From Alphaproteobacteria bacterium (lineage in GTDB: Bacteria; Pseudomonadota; Alphaproteobacteria; CAAGCB01; CAG-977): a stretch of 64,000 bases of DNA. Position 1 is the first letter of the stretch. The number at the start of each line of letters is the position of its first letter. Below the pieces are notes generated by a model. The model saw only the letters and a list, made by a program, of their open reading frames with translations. It was not told where the DNA came from and ran no database searches. Where the stretch lies: contig CAAGEK010000008.1 of assembly GCA_900768845.1 (NCBI GenBank), forward strand, positions 1-64,000. The letters run 5' to 3'. Of this stretch, positions 63,641-64,000 are shown one piece after another. A program made the position numbers and the translations under genes.

Positions 63641-64000
63641 ATGGAAGCCATAAAACTGTTGTATCGTTCGTTCTACGACAAGTCTTTGTTTCCCGATTTT
63701 ATTATTCGGGGCAAAGAGCTGGGAGTGAAAGCGTTGTGCTTTTTGTCTTTGCTCATAGCAGTCGTTACGACGGGCGTGCTTTATTCAAACGTGTCGAAAC
63801 TGTCGTTTCAACCTCTTCAAACGTTGGTGGAGGGGATTCCCGCCCTGACGATTAAAGACGGTGAAATTCAGGAAAGCGTCATTGTGACCAAAGACATCAT
63901 GTCAAACAGCGATGATTTTTTTATGATCGTCGATACGGTGTCGGAAACGCCTCAGCTGGACAATCTGCCGGACACGGGGATATACGTTTTCAAAAAAGGC
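63641..64000 (+). CDS. DUF1189-like membrane protein 2 (cut by window end)
   Basis: An open frame from ATG 63641 (GGGAGGAAATC upstream) to the window end, 120 codons: MEAIKLLYRSFYDKSLFPDF, a membrane helix (about 30-50, VKALCFLSLLIAVVTTGVLYS), then a periplasmic segment containing LTIKDGEI and TVSETPQLDNLPDTGIYVF. It is the better match to DUF1189 and follows its paralog by about 80 bases. The C-terminal helices lie outside the window. Confidence 0.75.
   Translation, partial: MEAIKLLYRSFYDKSLFPDFIIRGKELGVKALCFLSLLIAVVTTGVLYSNVSKLSFQPLQTLVEGIPALTIKDGEIQESVIVTKDIMSNSDDFFMIVDTVSETPQLDNLPDTGIYVFKKG

Overview
The window reads as a chromosomal segment of a Gram-negative bacterium. It carries a DsbD, a TolC, lipoproteins, Sec-type signal peptides and a complete mreBCD-mrdA-rodA block. 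The gene order and proteins (alphaproteobacterium-like pyruvate phosphate dikinase, glyQ-glyS, a MurL/MurD2 pair) suggest an alphaproteobacterium, probably one of the uncultured host-associated or gut lineages. The genus assignment is inference only. Most of the window has moderate GC. The 54.3-60.0 kb stretch, and part of the restriction gene at about 0.9-1.4 kb, are visibly AT-rich.

Layout. 0.1-5.0 kb: a single-chain Type ISP restriction-modification enzyme preceded by a leader that can fold as an attenuator. 5.4-7.6 kb: a DUF1015 gene and miaA, divergent with almost touching start codons. 7.7-13.6 kb: the elongasome operon mreB-mreC-mreD-mrdA-rodA followed by a lone gcvH. 13.7-18.9 kb: three Sel1-repeat envelope proteins around a DsbD-family reductase. 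19.1-21.7 kb: murL-murD2, the alternative route that places D-glutamate in peptidoglycan. 21.8-23.0 kb: a zinc-dependent phospholipase C-like protein. 23.1-26.6 kb: two convergent cassettes, each made of a small secreted protein and a large Cys-rich secreted protein, driven from an identical 20-nt promoter element. 26.7-28.5 kb: a small lipoprotein, uridine phosphorylase, a tandem 188-bp repeat and tRNA-Ala. 28.7-36.4 kb: a TrmN6-like methyltransferase, an orphan PD-(D/E)XK protein, glyQ-glyS and ppdK. 36.5-38.4 kb: a third Cys-rich secreted protein interrupted by a C11 tract, apparently a phase-variable gene in the OFF state. 38.6-42.0 kb: a glycerol dehydrogenase-like enzyme and a PAS-GGDEF-EAL protein. 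42.1-49.0 kb: split chromate transporter, CreD, and a tolC-macA-macB-type tripartite exporter operon. 49.1-54.1 kb: alkaline phosphatase, MATE, BPL_N-domain and SMR/Gdx proteins, and a second nucleoside phosphorylase. 54.2-60.0 kb: tRNA-Gln and an AT-rich Type III restriction-modification island carrying an extra membrane coiled-coil gene between mod and res. 60.4-64.0 kb: a MATE exporter with its MarR regulator, tRNA-Glu and two tandem DUF1189 genes.

The strongest leads for new biology are four. First, the homopolymer-switched secreted protein and its two paralogs. Second, the mod-(membrane coiled-coil)-res cassette. Third, the attenuator-like leader of the Type ISP gene. Fourth, the 188-bp repeat that mimics a tRNA 3' end. 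Pathway themes that hang together are cell-wall synthesis (mre/mrd/rod plus murL/murD2), export of disulfide-rich proteins alongside a DsbD reductase, and two unrelated restriction systems within 60 kb.
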